Assembly (NCBI RefSeq): GCF_003544895.1
Contig: NZ_CP032125.1
Coordinates: 1,688,001-1,752,000, forward strand
Reading direction: 5' to 3'
Source: Profundibacter amoris
Lineage (GTDB): Bacteria > Pseudomonadota > Alphaproteobacteria > Rhodobacterales > Rhodobacteraceae
DNA: 64,000 nucleotides
The notes under the pieces are model-generated. The model saw only the letters and a list, made by a program, of their open reading frames with translations. It was not told the origin of the DNA and did not search any database. Shown here one piece after another: positions 24,746-32,784 of the stretch. Numbering within the stretch: position 1 is the stretch's first letter; the number at the start of each line of letters is the position of its first letter. Both the position numbers and the translations under genes were made by a program.

Positions 24746-26410
24746 GTGCTAACATTTATACTAAATCTTGCGGGGTCGGCGGCGCTATTGTTGTGGTCCG
24801 TCCGCATCATCCGCACCGGCGTGCAGCGGGCCTTCAAAAGCGAATTGCGCACATGGCTGCGCCGCTCGTCGGGCAACCCGCCACTGGCTGCTGGAACAGG
24901 TGTGATCACAGCGATATTGCTGCAAAGTTCGACTGCAGTGGCGCTGCTTGTCACCAACTTTGCCGCCAAAGGCACGATTGCGGTTGGCGTCGGGCTGGCG
25001 ATGTTCCTCGGGGCGGATCTGGGGTCGGCGATTGTCACGCAAATCCTGCTGGTACGCGCGGCATGGCTGATCCCGCTGTTGCTGTTGCTCGGGGTGGCGA
25101 TGTTCCTGAAAGGGCAACAGCCCAAAGTCCGCCAGACGGGCCGTATCCTGATCGGCCTTGCGCTGGTTCTGGTATCGCTGGATATGATCCGTATGGCCAC
25201 CGACCCGATCCGTGACAGCGCCGCGATTGCACCCTTTGCCGGCTATCTGGCACGCGATGTGTTCTCGGCCTTTATCGTTGGCGCTTTGCTGGCCTGGGCG
25301 ATGCACTCCAGTGTCGCGGCTGTGTTGATGTTTGTCACTTTCGCCGCCCAGGGTCTGTTGCCCGCCACAGCGGCAATGGCGATGGTTCTGGGGGCCAATC
25401 TGGGCGGCTCCTTCATCCCCTTTACCCTGACCCTCGGGGCGCCGGCCAATGCCCGTATCATTGTCATCGGCAACCTGTTGCTGCGCGGTGGCGGGGCCGT
25501 CATCGCCTTGTTAATGTTGAATTTTGAGGTATTCCCGCTGGATGTTCTGGGGGCAAGCGCCGAACGTCAGTCCATCAACCTGCATCTGGCCTATAACCTT
25601 GCCGTGGTGCTTTTGTCCTTGCCGCTGATCCCCCCGCTGACCCGCTTTCTGGACCGGATACTGGCCGATCCGATTTCACCCGATGCCGTCAGGATCGAAC
25701 GGATCAGTGCGCTGGACGAAACCGCGCTGGACGATCCCGACCGCGCCCTGATCTGCGCCTCTCGCGAGGTGCTGCATATCGGTGAAAAGGTCGAGGCCAT
25801 GCTGTCCCCTGTTCTTGGCCTTTACGAAACCTGGGACGACGCCACGGCCAAAGCCATCCGCGAAAATGAATCCGAAGTGAACGCAATGTATTTCGACACC
25901 AAACTGTATCTGGCCAAATTGCACCAGAAACAGATTCCGGAAAAGACGGCCCACCGCAGTATGGAATTGTCCTCGGTGGCGATCAACCTCGAAGCAGCAG
26001 GCGATGTAATATCGAAAAATCTGCTGGGGATGGCGCACAAGGTGCATGACAAGGGGCTGAAATTCTCGCCCCAGGGCTGGCGCGAGTTGTGCGATTTCCA
26101 TGATCGGGTGCTGTCGAACGTGCAACTGTCGCTGAATGTGCTGATGACCAACGGGGTCGATGCTGCCCGCCAGCTGGTCGAGGAAAAGGAAACCGTGCGC
26201 GATGTCGAGGCGGAATTGCAACGCCGCCATCTGGAACGCCTACGCAAAGGCACCACCGAAAGCATCGAAACCAGCAATATCCACCAGGAAACCTTGCGCG
26301 CGCTGAAACAAATCAATACGGCGGTATCGATGGTGGCCTATTCGATCCTGCGCGACACCGGCGAACTGCTGCCCAGCCGTCTGGCCGAACATAACGAAGA
26401 ACACGGTTGA
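24746..26410 (+). CDS. Na+/phosphate cotransporter family protein (NptA/YjbB type) with PhoU-like domain
   Basis: A 554-residue protein. The first 320 residues contain two inverted repeats of membrane helices, with the QSSTA motif (ILLQSSTAVALLVTNFA) and a second related MHSSVAAVLMF. The last 200 residues are a helical PhoU-like cytoplasmic domain. It starts at GTG 24746, preceded by CGAGG. The Pho box upstream supports induction on phosphate starvation and so a phosphate role. The gene converges on a small membrane-protein gene. Confidence 0.92.
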   Translation: MLTFILNLAGSAALLLWSVRIIRTGVQRAFKSELRTWLRRSSGNPPLAAGTGVITAILLQSSTAVALLVTNFAAKGTIAVGVGLAMFLGADLGSAIVTQILLVRAAWLIPLLLLLGVAMFLKGQQPKVRQTGRILIGLALVLVSLDMIRMATDPIRDSAAIAPFAGYLARDVFSAFIVGALLAWAMHSSVAAVLMFVTFAAQGLLPATAAMAMVLGANLGGSFIPFTLTLGAPANARIIVIGNLLLRGGGAVIALLMLNFEVFPLDVLGASAERQSINLHLAYNLAVVLLSLPLIPPLTRFLDRILADPISPDAVRIERISALDETALDDPDRALICASREVLHIGEKVEAMLSPVLGLYETWDDATAKAIRENESEVNAMYFDTKLYLAKLHQKQIPEKTAHRSMELSSVAINLEAAGDVISKNLLGMAHKVHDKGLKFSPQGWRELCDFHDRVLSNVQLSLNVLMTNGVDAARQLVEEKETVRDVEAELQRRHLERLRKGTTESIETSNIHQETLRALKQINTAVSMVAYSILRDTGELLPSRLAEHNEEHG

Positions 26411-26435
26411 TCGGGCAAGGCACCCCTGCCCGATC
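26409..26435. terminator. Bidirectional terminator hairpin
   Basis: GATCGGGCA (26409-26417) pairs perfectly with TGCCCGATC (26427-26435) around a nine-base loop. It overlaps the last two bases of the cotransporter gene and lies just before the end of the convergent small membrane-protein gene. No strong T-run follows on either strand. Confidence 0.6.
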
Positions 26436-26442
26436 GCTTGGC

Positions 26443-26832
26443 TTATGCTGTTACCCGCCGCGCAACACCACGCCGCAACAAACTTAGCCCAATAATGAAC
26501 AGTGTTGCGTTAAACATCGCAATGCCCGAATGCTCGATCGAAACCACACCCGTGCCGGTGTAAAACAGCCCCGCCGCAAGGTCGATCATTTGAATGGCAA
26601 TCATTCCATCCGCCCAGATTCTGTAACGCACAGGGTCGCTGGCAATCACGAACATCCCCACGCCATAAACCAGAAACCGCCCGGCCAGCATCGCCAGCGG
26701 ATAATTGATGTCCTGCCCGATCTCGCTTAGCCCCTGCCATGCGACAAAGAACTGCGGTGCGAACAGGTAAAGCGCGCCCAGCACCAGCTGGACCACACCG
26801 ATGAAATAGCAGAGAGCCTTGAAGTACGTCAT
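26443..26832 (-). CDS. Small integral membrane protein of unknown function
   Basis: A 129-residue protein with four predicted membrane helices (starts MTYFKALCYFIGVVQLVLG). I do not recognise the family; the size and topology resemble small DUF-type four-helix proteins. ATG 26830-26832 is preceded by AAGGCA; an ATG 27 bases earlier lacks a ribosome site. It is divergent from an HxlR regulator with an inverted repeat between them, so it is probably the regulator's target. Confidence 0.75.
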   Translation of the reverse strand: MTYFKALCYFIGVVQLVLGALYLFAPQFFVAWQGLSEIGQDINYPLAMLAGRFLVYGVGMFVIASDPVRYRIWADGMIAIQMIDLAAGLFYTGTGVVSIEHSGIAMFNATLFIIGLSLLRRGVARRVTA

Positions 26833-26885
26833 ATCTTGTGCCTTTTTTGCTTGAAACATTGTTGAAAGGCAGACATATTTCCCTA

Positions 26886-26902
26886 ACTTCCTTTTGGGAA
26901 GT
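26886..26902. promoter_or_regulatory. Inverted repeat between divergent genes (candidate HxlR operator)
   Basis: ACTTCC (26886-26891) and GGAAGT (26897-26902) form a perfect palindrome with a five-base centre. It lies in the 99-base gap between the membrane-protein gene and the HxlR gene. HxlR-family regulators often bind such sites near their own promoters. Confidence 0.45.
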
Positions 26903-26931
26903 AGTTACCTAAATGAAAGTGACTATCCGAT

Positions 26932-27279
26932 ATGGACGCTATGGAACCCGGTGTTGATTGCACCCCCGACTGCCCCGTAAGATTGTCCGCCGACATATTG
27001 TCCGGTAAATGGACCACGCTGATCATCCGCGAATTGCTGGCAGGCACGCGGCGTTATTCGCAACTGCAATATGCGCTGCTGGGGGTCAGCCCGAAAATCC
27101 TTGCGGCGCGATTGCGGATGCTCCAATCCGAAGGTCTGGTCACGCGCAAGGTTTACCCGACTGTGCCGCCCAAAACCGAATACACATTGACTGATCTGGG
27201 CCGGGAAGCGGAACAGGTGATCCGCGCCATGGCAGATTTCGGCGACTTGCTGGCCGCCCGCGCAGACATCGCGTCATGA
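26932..27279 (+). CDS. HxlR-family transcriptional regulator
   Basis: A 115-residue winged-helix protein with the family core LSGKWTTLIIRELLAGTRRY, then LGVSPKILAARLRML, LVTRKVYPTVPPKTEYTLT. Two N-terminal Cys (CTPDCPVR) precede the DNA-binding domain, as in redox- or aldehyde-responsive members. It overlaps the next gene by an ATGA. An in-frame ATG at 26941 is an alternative start. Confidence 0.88.
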   Translation: MDAMEPGVDCTPDCPVRLSADILSGKWTTLIIRELLAGTRRYSQLQYALLGVSPKILAARLRMLQSEGLVTRKVYPTVPPKTEYTLTDLGREAEQVIRAMADFGDLLAARADIAS

Positions 27280-27869
27280 CGATATCAATCCTGATCCTTG
27301 CCGCCGGTGCCTCGATGCGCATGAAGGGCCGCGACAAGCTGTTGGAAGATGTCCACGGCCGCCCCCTGCTGCGCCATGTTACCCGCCGCGCGGTGGCAAC
27401 GGGCTGTCCGGTGATGGTTGCATTGCCGGCGGGCAACCAGACCCGCCGCAAACTGATTGAGGGGCTGGATGTCACCATTCTGGAGGTCACAGATGCCGAT
27501 AGCGGCATGGCTGCATCCTTGCGGGCGGGTCTGGGGGTATTGCCGGATAAGGCCAGAGGATTACTTGTCGCGCTGGCCGATATGCCCGATATAACCACTG
27601 ACGATTACCTGAACCTTATCAAGGCCTTCCTGAATGATCTTGAAGCCAGCATCCACCGTGCAGCCAGTGCAGACGGCATCGCCGGAAACCCCGTTCTGCT
27701 GCCCCGCTGGGCGATTAACGATCCAGATGTTTTCACCGGCGATGCAGGTGCCCGCCACCTGTTGCGCCAACACGCCGAACGGGTGCGGCTGGTGCCCCTG
27801 CCCGACAGTCACGCCACCACCGATCTGGACACGCCACAAGACTGGGCAAAATGGCGCAAACGAACCTAG
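27276..27869 (+). CDS. MobA/MocA-like molybdenum cofactor nucleotidyltransferase
   Basis: A 197-residue NTP-transferase. The N-terminal nucleotide-binding motif is LAAGASMRMKGRDKLL; later come ALADMPDIT and the C-terminal D-T-P element. It resembles MocA, which makes molybdopterin cytosine dinucleotide, more than MobA. It could also be a related small-molecule nucleotidyltransferase. The start overlaps the HxlR gene; the stop overlaps the convergent AhpD-like gene by four bases. It sits in a neighbourhood with a molybdoenzyme and modABC. Confidence 0.8.
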   Translation: MTISILILAAGASMRMKGRDKLLEDVHGRPLLRHVTRRAVATGCPVMVALPAGNQTRRKLIEGLDVTILEVTDADSGMAASLRAGLGVLPDKARGLLVALADMPDITTDDYLNLIKAFLNDLEASIHRAASADGIAGNPVLLPRWAINDPDVFTGDAGARHLLRQHAERVRLVPLPDSHATTDLDTPQDWAKWRKRT

Positions 27870-28435
27870 GCGCTTTCCTTGTTGATCACCGCCAGCGGCA
27901 TCTGGCAAAACCCCTGCGCCGGAATATCCAGTGCGGCGTTATATTTGCTCGACATGTTCTGGAACGCGATCAAGCCGCAGAGTTCGGCCAGGGCATCCTC
28001 GTCAAAATGCGCCTTTAGATTCTCCATCAACCCCGCCGTAACATCCTGATCCGTATAGGTTATCGCCTCGGTCAGCTCCAGCGCCAGTCGTTCGCAACCG
28101 TCAAACAGATCACTATCCTTCCAGCCCACCAGATGCGCCACCTTATCCTCGCTCACCCCGCGCTTCATCAGGGTGGTGGCGTTTATATCGACGCAGAATT
28201 CGCAATGGTTGATCTGCGACACCCGCACCGTCACCAAAGACCGCAACGCCGGATCAATCCGCCCCTTGCGCCGGTTCAGCGCGCCATACAGCAGCGCCAC
28301 CCCGATAAACACCGAGGGCGTGCGCGCCCAGAGCATCCCCGGCTCCAGCACCTTGCCGTATGTCTTTTTCTGCTTCCAGAAAAACAGCCGGATATACCAC
28401 GGGTAATCGGAAACGGGTTTGGGCGGGATGAACAT
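27866..28435 (-). CDS. Carboxymuconolactone decarboxylase/AhpD-family protein
   Basis: A 189-residue helical protein. The AhpD-type core is INHCEFCVDINATTLMKRG, with a redox-active CxxC and a following hydrophobic helix. An N-terminal extension of about 65 residues precedes it. Members act as thiol peroxidases or as decarboxylases; the CxxC favours a redox role. Its stop overlaps that of the mocA-like gene on the other strand. Confidence 0.85.
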   Translation of the reverse strand: MFIPPKPVSDYPWYIRLFFWKQKKTYGKVLEPGMLWARTPSVFIGVALLYGALNRRKGRIDPALRSLVTVRVSQINHCEFCVDINATTLMKRGVSEDKVAHLVGWKDSDLFDGCERLALELTEAITYTDQDVTAGLMENLKAHFDEDALAELCGLIAFQNMSSKYNAALDIPAQGFCQMPLAVINKESA

Positions 28436-28550
28436 ATTTCACACCTTGATATTGTTGGGCCGCGCGCCCTTTGCCAGCCCTATTTTTCAGCACAGGGCGC
28501 AATGGTCAACGGGACAAATTAGCCCGTTGAATACCCGTAATAACAAAGAC

Positions 28551-29612
28551 TTACAGTGCCGCCAGCTGATCCTTCAACTTCTGTGCAATTTCGGCAAACC
28601 GCAACGCCTCGGGTCCATCCGGCATCGCCCGCACAATCGGCGTGCCGCTGTCGGACGTTTCGCGCAACACCCGCGTTAGGGGCAGCGCCCCCAGAAACGG
28701 GATGCCTTGCACCTTGGCCTCGGCCTCGCCGCCGCCGTGGCCGAACACGTCGTCCTCGTTCCCGCAGGATGTGCAGATATGGGTCGACATGTTTTCCACC
28801 AACCCCAGAACCGGCGTTTCGGTTTGGTGGAACATATCTATCGCACGGCGGGCGTCGATCAGGGCCACGTCTTGCGGAGTGGTGACGATCACAGCGCCGG
28901 TGATCGGGGTTTTCTGGGTCAGGGTGATCTGCACATCCCCCGTGCCCGGCGGCAGATCGACAATCAGCACATCCAGCGGCGCCCAGGCCACATCGTGCAG
29001 CATCTGTTGCAAAGCCCCCGCAAGGATCGGCCCGCGCCAGACCAGCGCGCGGTTTTCCTCCATCAAAAACCCCACCGACATCACCTTGACCCCATGCGCG
29101 GCAATCGGGATCAACCGTTCATTCATCGCCACAGGCCGCCCGTTGCTGCCCATCAGTTTGGGCTGTGAAGGCCCGTAAATATCGGCATCCAGTATCCCCA
29201 CCTTCAGCCCCAGATCGGCCAGTGCCAGCGCCAGATTGGCCGAAACCGTCGATTTCCCGACCCCGCCCTTGCCCGAGCCAACGGCGATGATGTGTTTCAC
29301 CCCGTCCACCTGTTCCGGCGGCGGCGGTGTGCGCCCTGCGGATAGGTCAGGCGGCGCATCGCCCTTGCGCTCGGCGGTTAACAGCACAGATACGTTTTCC
29401 ACCCCGTCCAGCGCCGCAATCGCCGCCTCTACCTGATCGCGCACCGGCAGCATTGCCTGCGCATCCTGCGCCAGAACGTCCAGTACCAGTTGCACATGGC
29501 CCCCGTCCACTTTCAGCGCCCGCACAACATCCTCGGCGATTAAATCCTGTCCGGTTCGCGGGTGGTTTATACCGGCCAGAAGGGCCTTTATTTCAGCAGT
29601 GGTAACGGACAT
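28551..29612 (-). CDS. mrp: Mrp/NBP35-family Fe-S cluster carrier ATPase
   Basis: A 353-residue protein. An N-terminal MIP18/DUF59 domain (about residues 1-85) is followed by a P-loop ATPase with the deviant Walker A SGKGGVGKST, and a C-terminal CTSC (THICTSCGNED) that binds a bridging [4Fe-4S] cluster in the family. It delivers clusters to apo-proteins. ATG 29610-29612 gives the family start. The many-cluster respiratory locus begins 381 bases away on the other strand. Confidence 0.93.
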   Translation of the reverse strand: MSVTTAEIKALLAGINHPRTGQDLIAEDVVRALKVDGGHVQLVLDVLAQDAQAMLPVRDQVEAAIAALDGVENVSVLLTAERKGDAPPDLSAGRTPPPPEQVDGVKHIIAVGSGKGGVGKSTVSANLALALADLGLKVGILDADIYGPSQPKLMGSNGRPVAMNERLIPIAAHGVKVMSVGFLMEENRALVWRGPILAGALQQMLHDVAWAPLDVLIVDLPPGTGDVQITLTQKTPITGAVIVTTPQDVALIDARRAIDMFHQTETPVLGLVENMSTHICTSCGNEDDVFGHGGGEAEAKVQGIPFLGALPLTRVLRETSDSGTPIVRAMPDGPEALRFAEIAQKLKDQLAAL

Positions 29613-29993
29613 GCGGCATCCCCTATGAACCAGAAAACAATCGTTGCCCCTATCAAATCCTTCCCGCACCAATCGTCAACCGTCGGGTTTTGGCCAAACC
29701 GGGTGCGACAACCTGCCGCACCCGCCATTTCTGCCAACACCCTGCCATTTTGTCACCCTCGACGGCCCCTGAAATTCCGCATCGCGCGACGGATTGCAGA
29801 ACAGCACCGGACATTCTGTCAGGTCGAAATCCCACTAAATGCCGCTTATCACCTTATTATCATTAATTTATTTTATTTTTCACTGCGACAATATGGTAAT
29901 CAAAGAGTCGAAACGGGGGGCAACCGGATCGGACAGCAAAAAAACCGGCTGAGCGATCACAGTCCGCCCCCTGCATTGAAAAATGGGGGAAAT
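29613..29993. other. Divergent intergenic region before the respiratory locus
   Basis: This 381-base gap separates mrp (minus) from the first gene of the molybdoenzyme locus (plus). It has an A+T-rich tract at 29843-29880, where promoters for the plus-strand locus are likely. I see no FNR-type box, no sigma-54 -24/-12 element and no RNA gene. A GTCGAAA heptamer occurs twice (from 29823 and 29908) but is weak evidence for a regulator site. Confidence 0.4.
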
Positions 29994-30290
29994 ATGCAGC
30001 ATCGGACTCTATTTTTGACATTGGTTATCGCCGGATTGATGGCAGCAGCGCTTCCTGCAGCGGCCCAGTTCATTGCCGGGGTGGAACCATCGCAGCGCCC
30101 CGAAGGCGCACCCGTCATCACCGAATTCAAAAAGGACGGCGCATGGTATGCCCGGGCGCTGAGCGGAGTAATCCCGCCCTATCCGGCCAGCCTGCGGTTT
30201 CTCGAAGATCAGGGGGCCTGGTTCAACCCGTTCCTCTTTCCCGGGATGCTGCCCCCTTATGACATTCGTGGTTGGCACAAACAGGAATGA
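29994..30290 (+). CDS. Small secreted protein of unknown function (first gene of respiratory locus)
   Basis: A 98-residue protein with a clear Sec signal peptide (LFLTLVIAGLMAAALPAAAQ). The mature part of about 74 residues is rich in Pro and aromatics (VIPPYPASLRF, GAWFNPFLFPGMLPPYDI) and has no Cys. The start ATG 29994 follows a GGGGGA site; longer frames lack a signal. I know no family for it. It stands 115 bases before the Gly-Met-X repeat gene on the same strand and is likely exported to the same compartment. Confidence 0.7.
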   Translation: MQHRTLFLTLVIAGLMAAALPAAAQFIAGVEPSQRPEGAPVITEFKKDGAWYARALSGVIPPYPASLRFLEDQGAWFNPFLFPGMLPPYDIRGWHKQE

Positions 30291-30405
30291 ACCTTGCTGT
30301 TTTCCACCCACACACCAGTTTCCGGGACACCCCGGGGAGGCGGCGCAAGCTGACGGTAAAACAACCACAGTATGGGCGCCAATTATCTAAAGAGGAGCTA
30401 GAAGT

Positions 30406-31170
30406 ATGACAAAAACGGTAAAATCAACTTTGGCAGCCATCTTGTGTTCGGGGTCTCTTATTGCGGGTGCAGCTGTTGCTGACACGCAAACAGGGATGTC
30501 AGGCATGGATGGCATGTCCGGTATGAACGGAATGTCAGGAATGAACGGTATGTCGGGTATGAATGGTATGTCGGGTATGAATGGCATGTCAGGTATGGGC
30601 GGCATGTCTGGAATGTCCGGCAATGGCGGTTCTAACTGGGTCTGCACCCAATGGAGCTATGGCGGTATGTCCGGCATGTCAGGTATGTCCGGCATGGGTG
30701 GCATGTCAGGTATGAATGGTATGTCAGGCATGGGCGGCATGTCCGGAATGAACGGCATGTCCGGTATGAACGGCATGTCCGGTATGAATGGTATGAGTGG
30801 CATGGATGGAATGTCCGGCATGAGCGGCATGGACGGAATGTCCGGCATGAGCGGCATGGACGGAATGTCAGGCATGAATGGTATGTCCGGTATGAATGGT
30901 ATGTCAGGCATGAACGGAATGTCCGGTATGAACGGAATGTTCGGTATGAACGGAATGTCCGGTATGAACGGAATGTCCGGTATGGGCGGCATGTCAGGCA
31001 TGAGCGGCAACGCTTCCGGCTGGTTCTGCACCCAATGGACAGCCTCTGGCCCCGTCATGGGCGGCATGTCAGGCATGAGCGGTATGTCGGGAATGGGCGG
31101 CATGAACGGCATGTCGGGTATGAACGGTATGTCGGGGATGTCCGGCAACTGGACACCACCTTCCAACTAA
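30406..31170 (+). CDS. Secreted (Gly-Met-X)n repeat protein with two W-x-C-T-Q-W motifs
   Basis: A 254-residue protein with a Sec signal peptide ending AAVADT. The mature chain is three blocks of G-M-X triplets, X mostly S alternating with N, D or G: 14, 38 and 9 triplets by my count, about 61 Met. Each block ends GMSGMSGN and is followed by an aromatic segment: SNWVCTQWSYG, SGWFCTQWTASG, and the C-terminal NWTPPSN. Only two Cys occur in the mature protein. MxxM spacing suits Cu(I)/Ag(I) binding, and Gly every third residue could also give a polyglycine-II-like fold; both are hypotheses. A GAGGAG ribosome site precedes ATG 30406. Confidence 0.85.
   Translation: MTKTVKSTLAAILCSGSLIAGAAVADTQTGMSGMDGMSGMNGMSGMNGMSGMNGMSGMNGMSGMGGMSGMSGNGGSNWVCTQWSYGGMSGMSGMSGMGGMSGMNGMSGMGGMSGMNGMSGMNGMSGMNGMSGMDGMSGMSGMDGMSGMSGMDGMSGMNGMSGMNGMSGMNGMSGMNGMFGMNGMSGMNGMSGMGGMSGMSGNASGWFCTQWTASGPVMGGMSGMSGMSGMGGMNGMSGMNGMSGMSGNWTPPSN
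30808..30969 (+). repeat. Tandem DNA repeats inside the Gly-Met-X gene
   Basis: Two identical 27-bp units (30808-30834 and 30835-30861, nine codons) stand next to each other. Three 18-bp units encoding GMSGMN occupy 30916-30933, 30934-30951 and 30952-30969, differing at one base in the middle copy (Ser to Phe). Recent slippage or unequal crossing-over probably changes the block length. Confidence 0.8.
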
Positions 31171-31186
31171 CCAAACCGATAAATCA

Positions 31187-31212
31187 GGAAACGGCGGGCA
31201 ACCGCCGTTTCC
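31187..31212 (+). terminator. Strong intercistronic hairpin
   Basis: GGAAACGGCGG (31187-31197) and CCGCCGTTTCC (31202-31212) pair perfectly over 11 bp with a GCAA tetraloop. It starts 17 bases after the Gly-Met-X stop and ends 40 bases before the cytochrome gene. No T-run follows, so it may be a partial terminator or a message stabiliser allowing high expression of the repeat protein over the downstream enzymes. Confidence 0.65.
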
Positions 31213-31251
31213 ACAACCTGCCAGTTCACAGCCAATTGGGGACACTGCAAA

Positions 31252-32769
31252 ATGAAAAAGATTGAATCGCTGTTAGGGTATTTGTCCCTCGCCGGGCTAT
31301 TGGGCACGGCAGGGTTGGCAATTTTCGTCATCGGGAACCTTATCTTCCAAGGCAGCCCCGAGTCCGCAACTGCCGCGGTGTCCGAACCCGCAGCTAAAAC
31401 CGACACACAATCAGACACAACAACGACAGCCGAAACACCCGCTGCCACCCCTGCCCCTGTGAAAGTCGCCGAAGCCACTCCCGCGATCAGCGTCGAGGCT
31501 GGCGAAAAAGTTTTCAAGAAATGCAAGGCCTGCCATACCATTGATGATGGCGGCGCCAAGAAGGTCGGCCCAAACCTGTGGGGCATTGTCGGGCGCGATG
31601 TCGCCACCAGCGAAGGCTTCAAATATTCCGACGCCATGCTTGGCCTGTCCGGCAAAAGCTGGGACGCCGCGATGCTGGACGAATATCTGACCAAGCCCAA
31701 GGCCTATGTGCCCGGCACCGCGATGAGCTTTTCCGGTCTGAAGAAAGAGGCCGATCGCCACAATCTGATCGCCTATCTGGCACAGCAATCCGCCAGCCCG
31801 CTTTCGGTGGCCGATCTGGGATTTGCCGCCACCGCAGCCGAGGCCACACCTGCCGCAGCGACCGAAGCCGCGGCAACCGAAACCGCAACTGAAGAACCCG
31901 CTGTGGAAGAGGAAAACACCTTTGTTGACAGCTACACCAACCCGCCGGCCCGCACCGCGGACGAGCAAGCCGCGATTGATGCAAAGGTAGCGGCCTTAAC
32001 GGCCGAGGTCGAAGGCATGGATTACGAGCGCGCGCGCTATCATCCACTGCACTTCCCGCCAATGATCAATCAGGCCAGCAACGAGGAATGTCTGGTTTGC
32101 CACAGCGAGATCATGACAGCCAAACCGCGCGAAGCTTCGCCCGCCGGTGTACCTGCAACCGATACACTGGCATGGTACCAGACACTGGCCACCTACGAGG
32201 GGCCGCAGGAAACCTTCCACTATCGCCACCTGCAAAGCGATTACGCGCAGTCGGTGATGAATATGCAATGCACCTTCTGTCACAAGGCCAATGACCCGCG
32301 CGAGGAAAGCCCGGATTTGTTGTTTGGCCGCGCCGCTTACAGCGCCGCCCCAACGCCCGAATTCACCCTGCGTAAAATGGTCAACCCGTCGACAACCTGT
32401 CTGCGCTGTCACGGAGCCTTCCCGTATGAAAATATGGACGGGGTCGATGCCAACTGGCCCGAGGCCCGTCTGGACCTGGAGGACGAGGACACCCCCAACG
32501 GTTGTCTGGTCTGCCACGGCGAATACGGGTTCCGCACCAACCGCCACAACGTCACCTACCTGAACGCCCACAACATCGAGGACTTGGCAACCGCCAGTTC
32601 CGATACTTGTTACGGCTGTCATGGTGGCCGCCAGTGGTATCGCATTTCCTACCCCTACCCGCGCCATCCGTGGCCCGACATGGACGAGGAAACCCCCGAC
32701 TGGGCGCTGGCGCGTCCCACCGCATCCGATCCCGAATATCAACGGCCCGAACCCACACGGTCTGAGTAA
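31252..32769 (+). CDS. Membrane-anchored hexahaem cytochrome c
   Basis: A 505-residue protein. An uncleaved N-terminal helix (about residues 8-32) is followed by a Pro/Thr/Ala linker, then a class I cytochrome c domain (CKACH at 91, likely Met ligand in PGTAMSF at 158). A second Ala/Glu linker (190-225) leads to a five-haem region with CLVCH 280, CTFCH 340, CLRCH 383, CLVCH 418 and CYGCH 453. It lies 15 bases before the molybdoenzyme gene and no membrane subunit is encoded, so it is the likely redox partner between the enzyme and the membrane or periplasmic carriers. I know no exact family for the five-haem part. Confidence 0.88.
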   Translation: MKKIESLLGYLSLAGLLGTAGLAIFVIGNLIFQGSPESATAAVSEPAAKTDTQSDTTTTAETPAATPAPVKVAEATPAISVEAGEKVFKKCKACHTIDDGGAKKVGPNLWGIVGRDVATSEGFKYSDAMLGLSGKSWDAAMLDEYLTKPKAYVPGTAMSFSGLKKEADRHNLIAYLAQQSASPLSVADLGFAATAAEATPAAATEAAATETATEEPAVEEENTFVDSYTNPPARTADEQAAIDAKVAALTAEVEGMDYERARYHPLHFPPMINQASNEECLVCHSEIMTAKPREASPAGVPATDTLAWYQTLATYEGPQETFHYRHLQSDYAQSVMNMQCTFCHKANDPREESPDLLFGRAAYSAAPTPEFTLRKMVNPSTTCLRCHGAFPYENMDGVDANWPEARLDLEDEDTPNGCLVCHGEYGFRTNRHNVTYLNAHNIEDLATASSDTCYGCHGGRQWYRISYPYPRHPWPDMDEETPDWALARPTASDPEYQRPEPTRSE

Positions 32770-32784
32770 CAGGAGACAAGAACA

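Noticed and set aside
30266-30300. TGGCAC near the end of the 98-residue gene as a sigma-54 -24 element
   Set aside because: No GC occurs at the -12 distance, and the local regulator lacks GAFTGA.
30406-31170. CRISPR-like array suggested by regular repeats
   Set aside because: The repeats are in-frame triplet codons without unique spacers, inside a coding sequence.
30387-31265. Proline/isoleucine/methionine repeat frames opposite the Gly-Met-X gene and a His/Arg-rich frame in register +2
   Set aside because: They mirror the triplet repeat of the real gene. Only the Gly-Met-X frame has a ribosome site, signal peptide and aromatic caps.
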